Of a stretch of DNA of 64,000 nt, positions 9,076 through 17,241 are shown in pieces. The translations under genes were made by a program, and so were the position numbers. Numbering within the stretch: the stretch's first letter is position 1; each line of letters begins with the position of its first letter. The notes beneath the pieces were generated by a model. That model was not told the DNA's origin, did not search any database, and worked only from the letters and a program-made list of their open reading frames with translations. Location of the stretch: the NCBI GenBank assembly GCA_008680965.1, contig NAKE01000001.1, positions 1,302,001-1,366,000 of the forward strand, given 5' to 3'. The DNA comes from Collinsella aerofaciens (GTDB taxonomy: Bacteria; Actinomycetota; Coriobacteriia; Coriobacteriales; Coriobacteriaceae).

Positions 9076-9864
9076 ATGGCCAACATGACGAGCTCGGTTT
9101 CGGCATCGCAGGTTGCCGGCGAGCTGGCGAGCGCCACGTTCGAGGAGATTCCCGCCCTCGTGGAGCATTATCGCGAGGATCCGCGCCAGCAGGTGATCAA
9201 GGCTTGCGAACGTGCCCTTAAGCGCCATGCCAAGGAACTTTCCGAACGCGAGCGCGTCAACGGCATGTACGAGCTTATGCATGAGCTCGGCGGTGATGGC
9301 GTGGTCGTGGGCGTCGACGAGGTGGGCCGTGGCTCGGTAGCGGGTTCCTTGACCGTGTGCGCCGTGTGTCTTCCGATGGAGCCGCGCATCTGGGGCATCA
9401 ATGATTCCAAAAAGCTCACGCCGGCGCGCCGCGAGCTGCTCTCGGTGAAGATTGCCGAGGTGGCGACTGCTATCGGCTTTTGCCATATCGCTCCTGCGGA
9501 TATCGATGAGATGGGCATGGCCCGCGCCATTCGAGCCGCTGTCGCGGGTGCGGTGGCCGATACGGGGCTTGAGCCCGATTGCGTGCTTATGGACGGCAAC
9601 CCCCTGGGCGCCGTGCCCCATGAGCGCGACGTGGTCAAGGGCGATGCCAAGATCGCCTGTATCGCCGCGGCATCCATCATGGCAAAGGTCACGCGTGACG
9701 AGATGATGGTCGAGTACGACGCCGAGTATCCCGAGTACCATTTGGCCGAATCGAAAGGCTATGCGAGCCCCGAACACATCGAGGCCATTCGCAAACATGG
9801 TCTTTCTCCGCTGCACCGTGTGAGCTTTTGCGGAAACTTTCTGCAGACTGAGCGTCTTTTTTAG
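9076..9864 (+). CDS. rnhB: Ribonuclease HII
   Basis: Cleaves RNA in RNA-DNA hybrids and at single ribonucleotides in DNA. The type 2 RNase H signature VGVDEVGRGSVAGSL is present with Asp81 and Glu82, followed by DSKKL, LMDGNPLG and the C-terminal ESKGYASPEHIEAIRKHGLSPLHR segment. At 262 residues it has about 65 extra N-terminal helical residues, as in B. subtilis RnhB. ATG 9076 is preceded by CAAGGAGGCCCC. It lies between rplS and the yraN-comM-dprA run, a common Firmicute/actinobacterial order. Confidence 0.96.
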   Translation: MANMTSSVSASQVAGELASATFEEIPALVEHYREDPRQQVIKACERALKRHAKELSERERVNGMYELMHELGGDGVVVGVDEVGRGSVAGSLTVCAVCLPMEPRIWGINDSKKLTPARRELLSVKIAEVATAIGFCHIAPADIDEMGMARAIRAAVAGAVADTGLEPDCVLMDGNPLGAVPHERDVVKGDAKIACIAAASIMAKVTRDEMMVEYDAEYPEYHLAESKGYASPEHIEAIRKHGLSPLHRVSFCGNFLQTERLF

Positions 9865-9911
9865 GCCAATTGTGGAGACTGGGACCTTAAGGGTTCTATA
9901 AACCTGCTGGT

Positions 9912-9953
9912 AGGGGCCGTGTGCAACGCTATTGTTGCGCGCGGCCCCTCATT
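9912..9953 (+). terminator. Terminator-like hairpin after rnhB
   Basis: AGGGGCCG (9912-9919) pairs with CGGCCCCT (9942-9949), with an inner TGCAAC/GTTGCG stem. Only a weak T-run (CATTTG) follows, so termination strength is uncertain. Confidence 0.55.
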
Positions 9954-10052
9954 TGTCGGCATTTGGTTGGTTTTCGGTTTGCTTCCGGTACTTACCCGCA
10001 TGAAACCTGCCCTCATTATCGAGGCAATGCAGGGAGTGGGAAAGGAGACCCC

Positions 10053-10538
10053 ATGTGTGCCGCAGCCAAAATGAGCAAGACGCAGCAGCTCAAGGAACGT
10101 TGGGAAGAGGGGGACCTCGATTGCGGGTCGATCACCCCTGAGTTTATCAAGGGGCTCAGTCCTCGCGAGCTCGGTATGCTGGGCGAGCTTATCGCAATCG
10201 ATTACTTTAACGAGCGCGGCTATGCATTGCTGGAACAAGGCTATCGATGCTCGGAGGGCGAGGCCGACCTGGTGCTGCTCGACGAGCTCGACGATGTGGT
10301 GGTGATGGCCGAGGTCAAGACCAGGCGTGTTGCGCTGGATTGCGATACGCGGGTGTTTCCCGAGGAAGCGGTGAACGCCCAAAAGCAGCGGCGCTATCGT
10401 CGCATCGCGAGTTGTTATCTCATGGAGCATTATCCGCTCAAGGCGATCCGCTTCGATGCCGTGGGCGTCACCATTCGCGGCGGGCATATCGCCGAGATCG
10501 AGCACCAGTACAATGCATTCGATTGGCAGGTGTCGTGA
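10053..10538 (+). CDS. yraN: UPF0102 (YraN) family nuclease-fold protein
   Basis: 161 residues. The UPF0102 core is clear: GELIAIDYFNERGY, then CSEGEADLVLLDELDDVVVMAEVKTR, the E...E.K arrangement of the restriction-endonuclease-like fold, then AVNAQKQRRYRR. ATG 10053 with AAAGGAGA upstream is chosen; the longer frame from 9921 runs through the preceding hairpin. The stop TGA overlaps the ATG of comM, so the two are translationally coupled. The biological role of YraN is not settled; co-location with rnhB, comM and dprA is widespread and suggests DNA processing. Confidence 0.93.
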   Translation: MCAAAKMSKTQQLKERWEEGDLDCGSITPEFIKGLSPRELGMLGELIAIDYFNERGYALLEQGYRCSEGEADLVLLDELDDVVVMAEVKTRRVALDCDTRVFPEEAVNAQKQRRYRRIASCYLMEHYPLKAIRFDAVGVTIRGGHIAEIEHQYNAFDWQVS

Positions 10539-12061
10539 TGGCGTTCGAAACTTTTGCTGTTCACGCAGCCTGTATCCGCGGCGTCGAGGCGATTCCCGTC
10601 ACGGTCGAGGTTTCGCTCGCGGGCGGCATCCCGGGCATCCAGATGCTCGGCATCCCGAGTATGGAGGTCATGGAGTCGCGCGGGCGCATTCGCTGCGCGA
10701 TGCGCTCTGCCGGATTCGAGATCCCGCGCTCGGGCATTACGGTCAATCTGGCACCGGGCGATATCCGAAAGACCGGTAGCGGCTTTGACCTGCCGATAGC
10801 CATTGCGGTGCTTGCGGCCGATGGGCAGATTCCCCGCGACAATCTCGACCGCTGCCTCATTGCCGGCGAGCTCGGCTTGGATGGCACGGTGCTTCCCGTC
10901 AAGGGCGAAGTAGCGTTTCAGCTGCTGGCTCGCGACATGGGGTTGTCTTTTATCGCCGGTAGGTCCGACCAGCATGTTCCGCTTTCGGGGGTCGACTGCG
11001 GTTTTATCGACCATCTGTCGCAGCTTGCTCACGGTATGGGCGAGGCAGCTCGGCATTATCTGGATTCCGAGGGCGGGGAGGCCACCTTTGAGCCCGAGCT
11101 CGATTATGCCGACGTGTTGGGGCAGGAGGTCGCCAAGCGCGGCATGGCGCTTGCGGCGGCGGGGGAGCTGGGCCTGCTCATGATTGGGTCTCCGGGATCG
11201 GGCAAGACCATGCTTGCGCGCCGCATGACGGGTATCTTGCCCGAGCTTTCCGTCGAGGATCAGCAGGAGGCGCTGTGCATTCATTCGGTCTTGGGTGAGA
11301 ACATCGATGGCCTGCTTGCGGGGCATCGGCCGTTTCGAAGCCCCCATCACAGCATTTCGACAGCGGGCCTTATTGGCGGAGGGCGCCCGGTGCATCCGGG
11401 CGAGATCAGCCTTGCCCATGGCGGCGTGCTCTTTTTGGACGAGCTTGCAGAGTTTCCCACCGGTGTGCTGCAGACGCTTCGTCAGCCTATCGAGCGCGGC
11501 TATGTCAGGATCGTACGCGTCGACGGTGCCTTCACGTTTCCCTCGCGCTTTCAGCTGCTTGCGGCGAGCAATCCCTGTCCCTGCGGCTTTTTGGGCGATC
11601 GCGAGGTTCCGTGTCGCTGTTCGGCATCGATGGTCGAGCGCTACCGGTCCAAGCTGCGCGGTCCCTTGGCCGACCGTATCGACCTGATGCTCGATGTGAC
11701 CCGCCCCGATCCGCAGGTGATTATCGAGGGCGCCGAGGGCATGTCGTCGGCCGAGCTGCGCGACTACGTTGTCCGCGGTCGGGCTTTTCGTGCCTGGCGC
11801 GAGTCCCGTATGGATGATGCGGATGCCGAGGTTGAGGGTGCCGAGCCCCGCTCTATCGATGGTGTTGTATCGACCTTTGCGCTTGATCAGGCGGCGGAAA
11901 CGTGCGTGCTCGGCCTGTCGAAGCGCACGCATCTCACGGGACGCGGCATCGTGCGTCTGGTTCGCATCGCGCGCACGATTGCCGATGTCGCAGAAAGCGA
12001 GCGGGTGACGCAAGACCACGTGCTCGAGGCGGCGATGTACCAGGGAAGGAGGGATCAGTGA
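10538..12061 (+). CDS. comM: ComM/YifB family AAA+ ATPase (Mg-chelatase-like)
   Basis: 507 residues from ATG 10538, overlapping the yraN stop. Family members are hexameric helicases that promote branch migration during natural transformation (shown for ComM of Vibrio). The N-terminal Lon-protease-like domain begins ETFAVHAACIRGVEA. The AAA+ domain has Walker A GSPGSGKT at 217-224, Walker B LFLDELAEF and AASNPCPCG followed by a Cys cluster (PCPCG...CRCS). The C-terminal part has LTGRGIVRLVRIARTIAD. The stop TGA shares its last base with the dprA ATG. Transformation in this organism is not shown by the sequence. Confidence 0.93.
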   Translation: MAFETFAVHAACIRGVEAIPVTVEVSLAGGIPGIQMLGIPSMEVMESRGRIRCAMRSAGFEIPRSGITVNLAPGDIRKTGSGFDLPIAIAVLAADGQIPRDNLDRCLIAGELGLDGTVLPVKGEVAFQLLARDMGLSFIAGRSDQHVPLSGVDCGFIDHLSQLAHGMGEAARHYLDSEGGEATFEPELDYADVLGQEVAKRGMALAAAGELGLLMIGSPGSGKTMLARRMTGILPELSVEDQQEALCIHSVLGENIDGLLAGHRPFRSPHHSISTAGLIGGGRPVHPGEISLAHGGVLFLDELAEFPTGVLQTLRQPIERGYVRIVRVDGAFTFPSRFQLLAASNPCPCGFLGDREVPCRCSASMVERYRSKLRGPLADRIDLMLDVTRPDPQVIIEGAEGMSSAELRDYVVRGRAFRAWRESRMDDADAEVEGAEPRSIDGVVSTFALDQAAETCVLGLSKRTHLTGRGIVRLVRIARTIADVAESERVTQDHVLEAAMYQGRRDQ

Positions 12062-12993
12062 TGGGTGAGGTCCGCTACGAACTGCATCCCGGTGATGGGC
12101 TGTTTCCCGCTACTGTTCTGGAACTTTCCGATGTGCCGCAGACGTTGTTCGTCCGTGGCGACCCGGAGGTGCTCTCGACGCCGGCGCTCTCGATTATCGG
12201 TGCGCGCAAGGCCTCGCCGTACGGTCTTGCCGTAGCTGAGCTTGCGGCCAAGGTTGCCGTGGAAGCGGGGGTGACGGTGGTCTCGGGCGGTGCGGTCGGC
12301 TGCGACCAGGCCTCGGGTTGGGCCGCGGTCAACGCCGGGGGCAGGCACGTCGTGGTACTGGGGACCGGCGCCGACGTGGTCTACCCGCGCTCGAGTGCGG
12401 GGCTCATCGCGCGCACGATCGATACGGGCGGCGCGGTCGTGTCCATCTCGCCTTGGGGTATGGGGCCACGTAAGTTTGCCTTCCCGCGGCGTAACCGGGT
12501 GATTGCCGCGCTTTCGCAGGCGCTCTTCGTGTCGGAGGCTGGCATGCCTTCGGGCACGTTCTCGACGGCGGAGGCCGCCATGGACCTGGGGCGCGAGCTT
12601 CTTGCCGTGCCGGGTTCGATTTTGTCACCCGAGTCGCGCGGTACCAACTACCTCATTGCCAACGGGGCCTGCTGCATTATTGACGAGGAGTCCATCGAGA
12701 TGGCCATCTCGCGAATCTACGGCACCCTGCGCTATTCGCGTCCTGATGCACCCGGTATCGCAGATCTGGACCCCACGCAGCAGGCCGTGATGCATGCGCT
12801 CATCGCCTCGCCGCTCAAGGTCGACGACATCGCGGCACTCGTCTCGCTCGATGCCGTCGGCGTGCTCAAACTTCTGGGTTCGCTCGAACTCGAGGGCCTC
12901 ATCGAGCGCATGATGGATGGAAGGTATGCGCCCTCCAAGTTTGCCCTTCACGCCCAGACGCCCTTCGGTCACAATGGAAAACGTGTCAATTAG
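12061..12993 (+). CDS. dprA: DNA processing protein DprA
   Basis: 310 residues from ATG 12061, overlapping the comM stop by one base. DprA loads RecA onto incoming single-stranded DNA. The Rossmann-like core shows SIIGARKASPYG, VVSGGAVGCDQASGWAAVNAGG, LGTGADVVYP, FPRRNRVIAALSQALFVSEA and the end of the fold at GTNYLIANGA. The C-terminal 65 residues (PTQQAVMHALIASPLKVDDIAAL...) form the DprA winged-helix domain. The usual N-terminal SAM-like domain is very short here. The overlap with comM suggests joint expression. In many genomes topA follows dprA; here trmFO follows directly. Confidence 0.95.
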   Translation: MGEVRYELHPGDGLFPATVLELSDVPQTLFVRGDPEVLSTPALSIIGARKASPYGLAVAELAAKVAVEAGVTVVSGGAVGCDQASGWAAVNAGGRHVVVLGTGADVVYPRSSAGLIARTIDTGGAVVSISPWGMGPRKFAFPRRNRVIAALSQALFVSEAGMPSGTFSTAEAAMDLGRELLAVPGSILSPESRGTNYLIANGACCIIDEESIEMAISRIYGTLRYSRPDAPGIADLDPTQQAVMHALIASPLKVDDIAALVSLDAVGVLKLLGSLELEGLIERMMDGRYAPSKFALHAQTPFGHNGKRVN

Positions 12994-13007
12994 AAAGGTG
13001 TTTGCAG

Positions 13008-14345
13008 ATGCTGTTTGATCAGGTGACGGTTATCGGTGGCGGTCTGGCGGGATCGGAATGCGCGATTCAGCTGGCAGATCGCGGGTTCGCCGTAAAGCTG
13101 TGCGAGATGCGCCCGCAGGTAAGCTCTCCTGCCCACCATACCGATCACTTGGCGGAGCTCGTCTGCTCCAATTCGTTTAAGTCGACCCGTCCCGATTCCG
13201 CCGCCGGTCTGCTGAAGGCCGAGCTCGAGCGCATGGGCTCGGTGCTGCTCGACTGCGCTCATCGTGCGGCCGTTCCCGCTGGCGGCGCCCTGGCGGTCGA
13301 CCGCGTCAAGTTTTCCGAGCTCGTCGAGGCCGAGGTTGCCGCCCGCCCCAATATCGAGGTCGTCCACGGTGAGGTCACCCAGATCCCCGAGGGTCATGTG
13401 GTTATCGCCGCGGGCCCCTTGTGCTCGCCGGCATTGAGCGGGGAGGTCATGAAGCTTGTCGGTGGTGACGCCCTGGCGTTCTTTGACGCGGCCGCCCCGA
13501 TCGTCGATGCCTCGACGCTCGATATGGACGTGCTGTTCTCGCAGTCGCGCTACGAGGAGCAGGGGAGTGGCGACTATCTCAATGCCCCGCTCAACAAGGA
13601 AGAGTACGAGGCCTTTATCGAGGCACTCACCACGGCCGATCGCGTGGTGCTCAAGGATTTTGAGGGCGGTGACCTGTTCCAGGCCTGCCAGCCTGCCGAG
13701 GAGGTTGCGCGCACGGGCAAGGATGCCATCCGCTTTGGCGCCATGAAGCCCGTCGGGCTCACCGACCCGCGCACCGGTCGCCGTCCCTGGGCGGCAATTC
13801 AGCTGCGCGCCGAGAACAAGGAGAAGACCGCCTATAACCTGGTTGGCTTCCAGACCAACCTGACCTTCGGCGAACAGAAGCGCGTCTTCCATATGGTTCC
13901 CGGCCTGGAGAACGCCGAGTTCTTCCGCTACGGCGTCATGCACCGCAACACCTTTGTCGATGCGCCGCACGTGCTCGATGGCACCTTTGCCGTGCCCGGC
14001 ACGAGCGTGCGTCTTGCCGGCCAGATTACCGGTACCGAGGGGTATATGGAGGCCGTGGCGACGGGTCTGCTCGCCGCGCTCAACACCTATGCCGAGGCTA
14101 TCGGTGCCGCGGGCGTCGAGCTGCCGCGCGTGGGCGCCCTGGGCGCGCTCGTGGGGTATGCGACCGATCCGGCTACGGTGGGCTACCAGCCCATGCACGT
14201 CAACTTTGGGCTCGTTCCGCCGCTCGAGGGCGGTAAGCGTCGCAGCAAGCGCGATCGTTACCAGGCCTACGCGGATCGCGCCCTTAAGGCCCTGGATGCT
14301 TATCTGGAATCGCGCTCCGATCTGTTTGGAGGCGAGAGGTCATAG
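13008..14345 (+). CDS. trmFO: Methylenetetrahydrofolate-tRNA (uracil-5-)-methyltransferase
   Basis: Flavoprotein that makes m5U54 in tRNA using methylene-THF. The 445 residues show the FAD motif VIGGGLAGSECAIQLADRG, the family signature SPAHHTDHLAELVCSNSFKS, the AIQLRAENKEKTAYNLVGFQTNLTFGEQ segment and the C-terminal MHVNFGLVPPL. ATG 13008 follows AGAAAGGTG; TTG 13002 is rejected because it sits inside the spacing. The stop TAG overlaps the proposed start of xerC, and the trmFO-xerC order is conserved in Firmicutes. Confidence 0.96.
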   Translation: MLFDQVTVIGGGLAGSECAIQLADRGFAVKLCEMRPQVSSPAHHTDHLAELVCSNSFKSTRPDSAAGLLKAELERMGSVLLDCAHRAAVPAGGALAVDRVKFSELVEAEVAARPNIEVVHGEVTQIPEGHVVIAAGPLCSPALSGEVMKLVGGDALAFFDAAAPIVDASTLDMDVLFSQSRYEEQGSGDYLNAPLNKEEYEAFIEALTTADRVVLKDFEGGDLFQACQPAEEVARTGKDAIRFGAMKPVGLTDPRTGRRPWAAIQLRAENKEKTAYNLVGFQTNLTFGEQKRVFHMVPGLENAEFFRYGVMHRNTFVDAPHVLDGTFAVPGTSVRLAGQITGTEGYMEAVATGLLAALNTYAEAIGAAGVELPRVGALGALVGYATDPATVGYQPMHVNFGLVPPLEGGKRRSKRDRYQAYADRALKALDAYLESRSDLFGGERS

Positions 14346-15262
14346 CTTTTGACCTGTACGATGCCGTCGACTCGTTCATCGCCTACATTGCACGCGTCGA
14401 AGGGCTCGCTCCCAATACGGTAACCGCCTACGCCTCGCGCCTCGAGCGCTTCGCCGCGTGGTGCGACCGCGAGGGCATCGACGCTCGCGTCGCCGACGTA
14501 CGGACCGTTCGCTCCTATTTGGCCGAGCTGTCGCGTGGCCAGGTGGCGGCTCGGACCCTTGCGGCGCATCTGTCTGCCATTCGCTCGCTCTATCGGTGGA
14601 TGGCTGCCGAGGGAATCGTTGAGGGCGATGCGGTCTCGGCGATATCCTCACCCAAACTGCCGCGCGATCTTCCCGGTGTGCTGACGACCCGGCAAGTCGA
14701 GGCGTTGCTCAAGGCCCCCGACACCTCGACGCCTGCGGGGCTGCGTGATGCGGCGATGCTCGAGCTGCTCTATGCCTCCGGCGCGCGAATCTCGGAGCTC
14801 GCGGCGCTCAACGTGGAGTCCATTGCTTGGTCAGAGCGAACGCTGCGACTTTGGGGCAAGGGGAGCAAGGAGCGTATCGTGCCCCTCTATCGGCGCGCTC
14901 TCGAGGCGACTCGCCGCTATATTGAGGAGGGGAGGCCACATCTCCTTGTGCAGGCAAAGCGTGTCGATAGTGCGAACGGCGTGCATCCGCTGTTTATCTC
15001 GGCGCGCGGAAACCGCATGAGTGCCGCCATGCTCAGGAGGCGGTTCCACATGCTTGCAGCACTTGCCGGCATTCCTGCCGACATCGCCCCGCATGCGATG
15101 CGCCACACCTTTGCGACCGACCTGCTCGAGGGCGGCGCGGATCTGCGCTCGGTTCAGGAGCTGCTGGGGCATGCGAGCTTGTCCACGACGCAGATCTATA
15201 CGCACCTCACGCCCGATCGGCTTAAGCGCGCCGTGAGTCAGGCCCACCCCCGCGGCGAGTAG
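14342..15262 (+). CDS. xerC: Tyrosine recombinase XerC, apparently without a canonical start codon
   Basis: Site-specific recombinase that resolves chromosome dimers at dif. The frame from 14288 to 14518 has no ATG, GTG or TTG, yet it encodes the N-terminal SAM-like domain (FDLYDAVDSFIAYIARVEG...). Starting at TTG 14519 would delete it. ATA 14342 is the best candidate: GGAGG at 14328-14332 lies 9 bp upstream, it overlaps the trmFO stop (ATAG), and it gives 306 residues with catalytic Arg149, His251, Arg254, His277 and Tyr286, matching E. coli XerC numbering in the N-terminal half. CTG 14354 is an alternative. A base error in the assembly is also possible. rpsB follows with its own promoter. 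Confidence 0.85.
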   Translation: MAFDLYDAVDSFIAYIARVEGLAPNTVTAYASRLERFAAWCDREGIDARVADVRTVRSYLAELSRGQVAARTLAAHLSAIRSLYRWMAAEGIVEGDAVSAISSPKLPRDLPGVLTTRQVEALLKAPDTSTPAGLRDAAMLELLYASGARISELAALNVESIAWSERTLRLWGKGSKERIVPLYRRALEATRRYIEEGRPHLLVQAKRVDSANGVHPLFISARGNRMSAAMLRRRFHMLAALAGIPADIAPHAMRHTFATDLLEGGADLRSVQELLGHASLSTTQIYTHLTPDRLKRAVSQAHPRGE

Positions 15263-15310
15263 GAGAAGGGCCTCCCGCGCCGCACCGAGGTGTGTGGTTT
15301 TGATTGCGGG

Positions 15311-15480
15311 TTGGCAGGAAGAGGCAATCCTGCTATCATTCATCGGGTTGCTTCACGGCAACAGGTTTTTATCACGCACGCGCGGCTACTTCATACCGTG
15401 GTGCCCGGGCTTTGGTAGCACATGTCCGGGTTGGTTTTGGAGGATGACCCCGCGCGGAGGCAAACCACAGGAGGTTTAAT
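15311..15480 (+). promoter_or_regulatory. Promoter and structured leader of rpsB-tsf
   Basis: TTGGCA (15311-15316), 17-bp spacer, TGC-TATCAT extended -10 (15331-15339). A leader of about 135 nt follows, containing a small stem CCCGG (15404-15408) with CCGGG (15426-15430) and ending in an ACAGGAGG ribosome site. rpsB leaders mediate S2 autoregulation in some bacteria; that role is inferred here. Confidence 0.65.
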
Positions 15481-16209
15481 ATGGCTACCAAGATTAATAT
15501 CCGCACCCTGCTCGAGGCCGGCTGCCACTTCGGTCACCAGACCCGTCGCTGGAACCCCAAGATGAAGCCGTTCATCTTCGGTGAGCGCAACGGCATCTAC
15601 ATCCTCGACCTCAAGCAGACCATCCTTGACGCCGATCAGGCCTACACCTTCGTCAAGAACGTCGCCAAGGGCGGCAACGTGCTGTTCGTCGGCACCAAGA
15701 AGCAGGCTCAGGAGGCCGTTAAGAACGCCGCTGAGCGCGCCAACATGCCTTACATCAACCAGCGTTGGCTCGGCGGCATGCTGACCAACTTCGTCACCAT
15801 CCGCTCCCGCATCAACCGCATGGAGGAGCTCGAGGCCATGGTCGAGGACGGCCGCATGGCAGTGCTGCCCAAGAAGGAGCAGGCAGTGCTCGGCAAGGAG
15901 CTCGCTAAGCTCCAGACCAACCTCGGTGGCGCCCGCGACATGAAGGGTCTGCCCCAGGCTCTCTTCGTCATCGACACCAAGCGCGAGGAGAACGCCATCA
16001 AGGAGGCCCAGCGCCTGAACATCCCCGTCGTCGCTCTGATCGACACCAACTCCGATCCCGACGAGGTCGAGTACGGCATCCCCTGCAACGATGACGCCAT
16101 CTCCGCTGTCACCCTTATGTGCGAGCTCATGGCCGACGCCTGCCTCGCTGGCTCCGGTAAGGAGCAGGTCTCCGAGGCCGAGATGGCCGCCGAGCCCAAG
16201 GCCGAGTAA
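15481..16209 (+). CDS. rpsB: 30S ribosomal protein S2
   Basis: Small-subunit protein bridging the head and body of the 30S. The 242 residues contain LLEAGCHFGHQTRRWNPKM, FGERNGIYILDLKQT, the WLGGMLTN motif and ALFVIDTKREENAIKEA followed by DTNSDPDEVEYGIPCNDDA. ATG 15481 has a strong AGGAGG site. tsf follows 45 bp later, the standard rpsB-tsf pair, and pyrH-frr come next after a terminator, keeping the widely conserved order. Confidence 0.98.
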   Translation: MATKINIRTLLEAGCHFGHQTRRWNPKMKPFIFGERNGIYILDLKQTILDADQAYTFVKNVAKGGNVLFVGTKKQAQEAVKNAAERANMPYINQRWLGGMLTNFVTIRSRINRMEELEAMVEDGRMAVLPKKEQAVLGKELAKLQTNLGGARDMKGLPQALFVIDTKREENAIKEAQRLNIPVVALIDTNSDPDEVEYGIPCNDDAISAVTLMCELMADACLAGSGKEQVSEAEMAAEPKAE

Positions 16210-16254
16210 ATCAGTCCTATTTAAGTCTTTTTCATCTCTTTGAAAGGAACCACA

Positions 16255-17124
16255 ATGGCCCAGATTACTGCCGCTATGGTCAAGCAGCTCCGCGAGATGA
16301 CCGACTCCCCAATGATGGAGTGCAAGAAGGCTCTCGTCGAGGCTGACGGCGACATGGACGTCGCTGTTGACGTTCTGCGCAAGAACGGCCTCGCCAAGGC
16401 TGCCAAGAAGGCTGGCCGTGAGACCAACGAGGGCGCTGTCGCCGCGTTCGTCTCCGAGGACGGCAAGTCCGGCGCTCTGCTCGAGCTTTCCTGCGAGACC
16501 GACTTCGTCGGCTCCAACGCCAAGTTCACCGGCTTTGCTTCCAAGGTCGCCGAGGTTGTCGCTACCACCGAGCCGGCCGATGTCGATGCTCTGCTCGAGA
16601 AGCCGATGGGCGAGGAGACCGTTTCCTCCGAGCTCACCGAGATGATTCACATCATGGGCGAGAACATGAAGATCGCTCGTTTCTCCGCTCGCAAGGCCGA
16701 GAACGGCGCTCTCGCTTCTTACATCCACATGGGTGGTAAGATCGGCGTCCTCGTCGAGTTCGCTTTCGAGAAGGCCGAGACCGCTCAGGCCGAGTCCTTC
16801 AAGACCTTCGCTCACGACGTTGCCCTTCAGGTTGCCGCCGTCGCCCCGATTTGCGCTACCCGCGATCAGGTTCCGGCCGAGACCGTCGAGCACGAGAAGG
16901 AGATCTACATGGCTCAGGCTGCCGAGTCCGGCAAGCCCGAGGCTATCCAGGAGAAGATGGCTGTTGGCCGTCTGGAGAAGTTCTACAAGCAGTCCGTGCT
17001 CACCGAGCAGGAGTTCATCAAGGACAGCTCCCTCACCATCAAGAAGTACGCTGAGCAGGTCTCCAAGGAGCTCGGCGATAGCATTACCGTCGTTGCCTTC
17101 GACCGTCTGGTCCGTGGCGAGTAA
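16255..17124 (+). CDS. tsf: Elongation factor Ts
   Basis: Nucleotide exchange factor for EF-Tu. The 289 residues begin AQITAAMVKQLREMTDSPMMECKKAL, including the conserved TxxxMMECKKAL element, then LSCETDFVGSNAKF and ASYIHMGGKIGVLVE. The C-terminal domain ends with SKELGDSITVVAFDRLVRGE. ATG 16255 follows TGAAAGGAA; an in-frame TTG at 16240 is too close to the Shine-Dalgarno and is not used. A strong terminator follows. Confidence 0.98.
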   Translation: MAQITAAMVKQLREMTDSPMMECKKALVEADGDMDVAVDVLRKNGLAKAAKKAGRETNEGAVAAFVSEDGKSGALLELSCETDFVGSNAKFTGFASKVAEVVATTEPADVDALLEKPMGEETVSSELTEMIHIMGENMKIARFSARKAENGALASYIHMGGKIGVLVEFAFEKAETAQAESFKTFAHDVALQVAAVAPICATRDQVPAETVEHEKEIYMAQAAESGKPEAIQEKMAVGRLEKFYKQSVLTEQEFIKDSSLTIKKYAEQVSKELGDSITVVAFDRLVRGE

Positions 17125-17147
17125 ATAAGCTCTTGTAGCTGGTAATG

Positions 17148-17182
17148 AGCAGGCTGTGGGTTTTACTCACAGCCTGCTTTTT
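17148..17182 (+). terminator. Terminator of rpsB-tsf
   Basis: Perfect 11-bp stem AGCAGGCTGTG (17148-17158) with CACAGCCTGCT (17168-17178), then TTTTTC. Confidence 0.92.
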
Positions 17183-17203
17183 CATGGCTCTTATCAGAGC
17201 CTT

Positions 17204-17212
17204 TGCTATCAT
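17204..17212 (+). promoter_or_regulatory. Extended -10 promoter of the pyrH operon
   Basis: TGC-TATCAT at 17204-17212, about 30 bp before the TTG start of pyrH and directly after the tsf terminator. No good -35 is visible, as expected for an extended -10 promoter. Confidence 0.5.
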
Positions 17213-17241
17213 ATTGAGAGTCTAATTAAAGGAGGATCGCT

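Noticed and set aside
14519..15262. Shorter XerC starting at TTG 14519
   Set aside because: Would remove the N-terminal DNA-binding domain, which is clearly encoded upstream in the same frame.
15294..15479. 61-codon small ORF upstream of rpsB
   Set aside because: It begins upstream of the rpsB promoter and runs through the leader hairpin and ribosome site; no coding signal.
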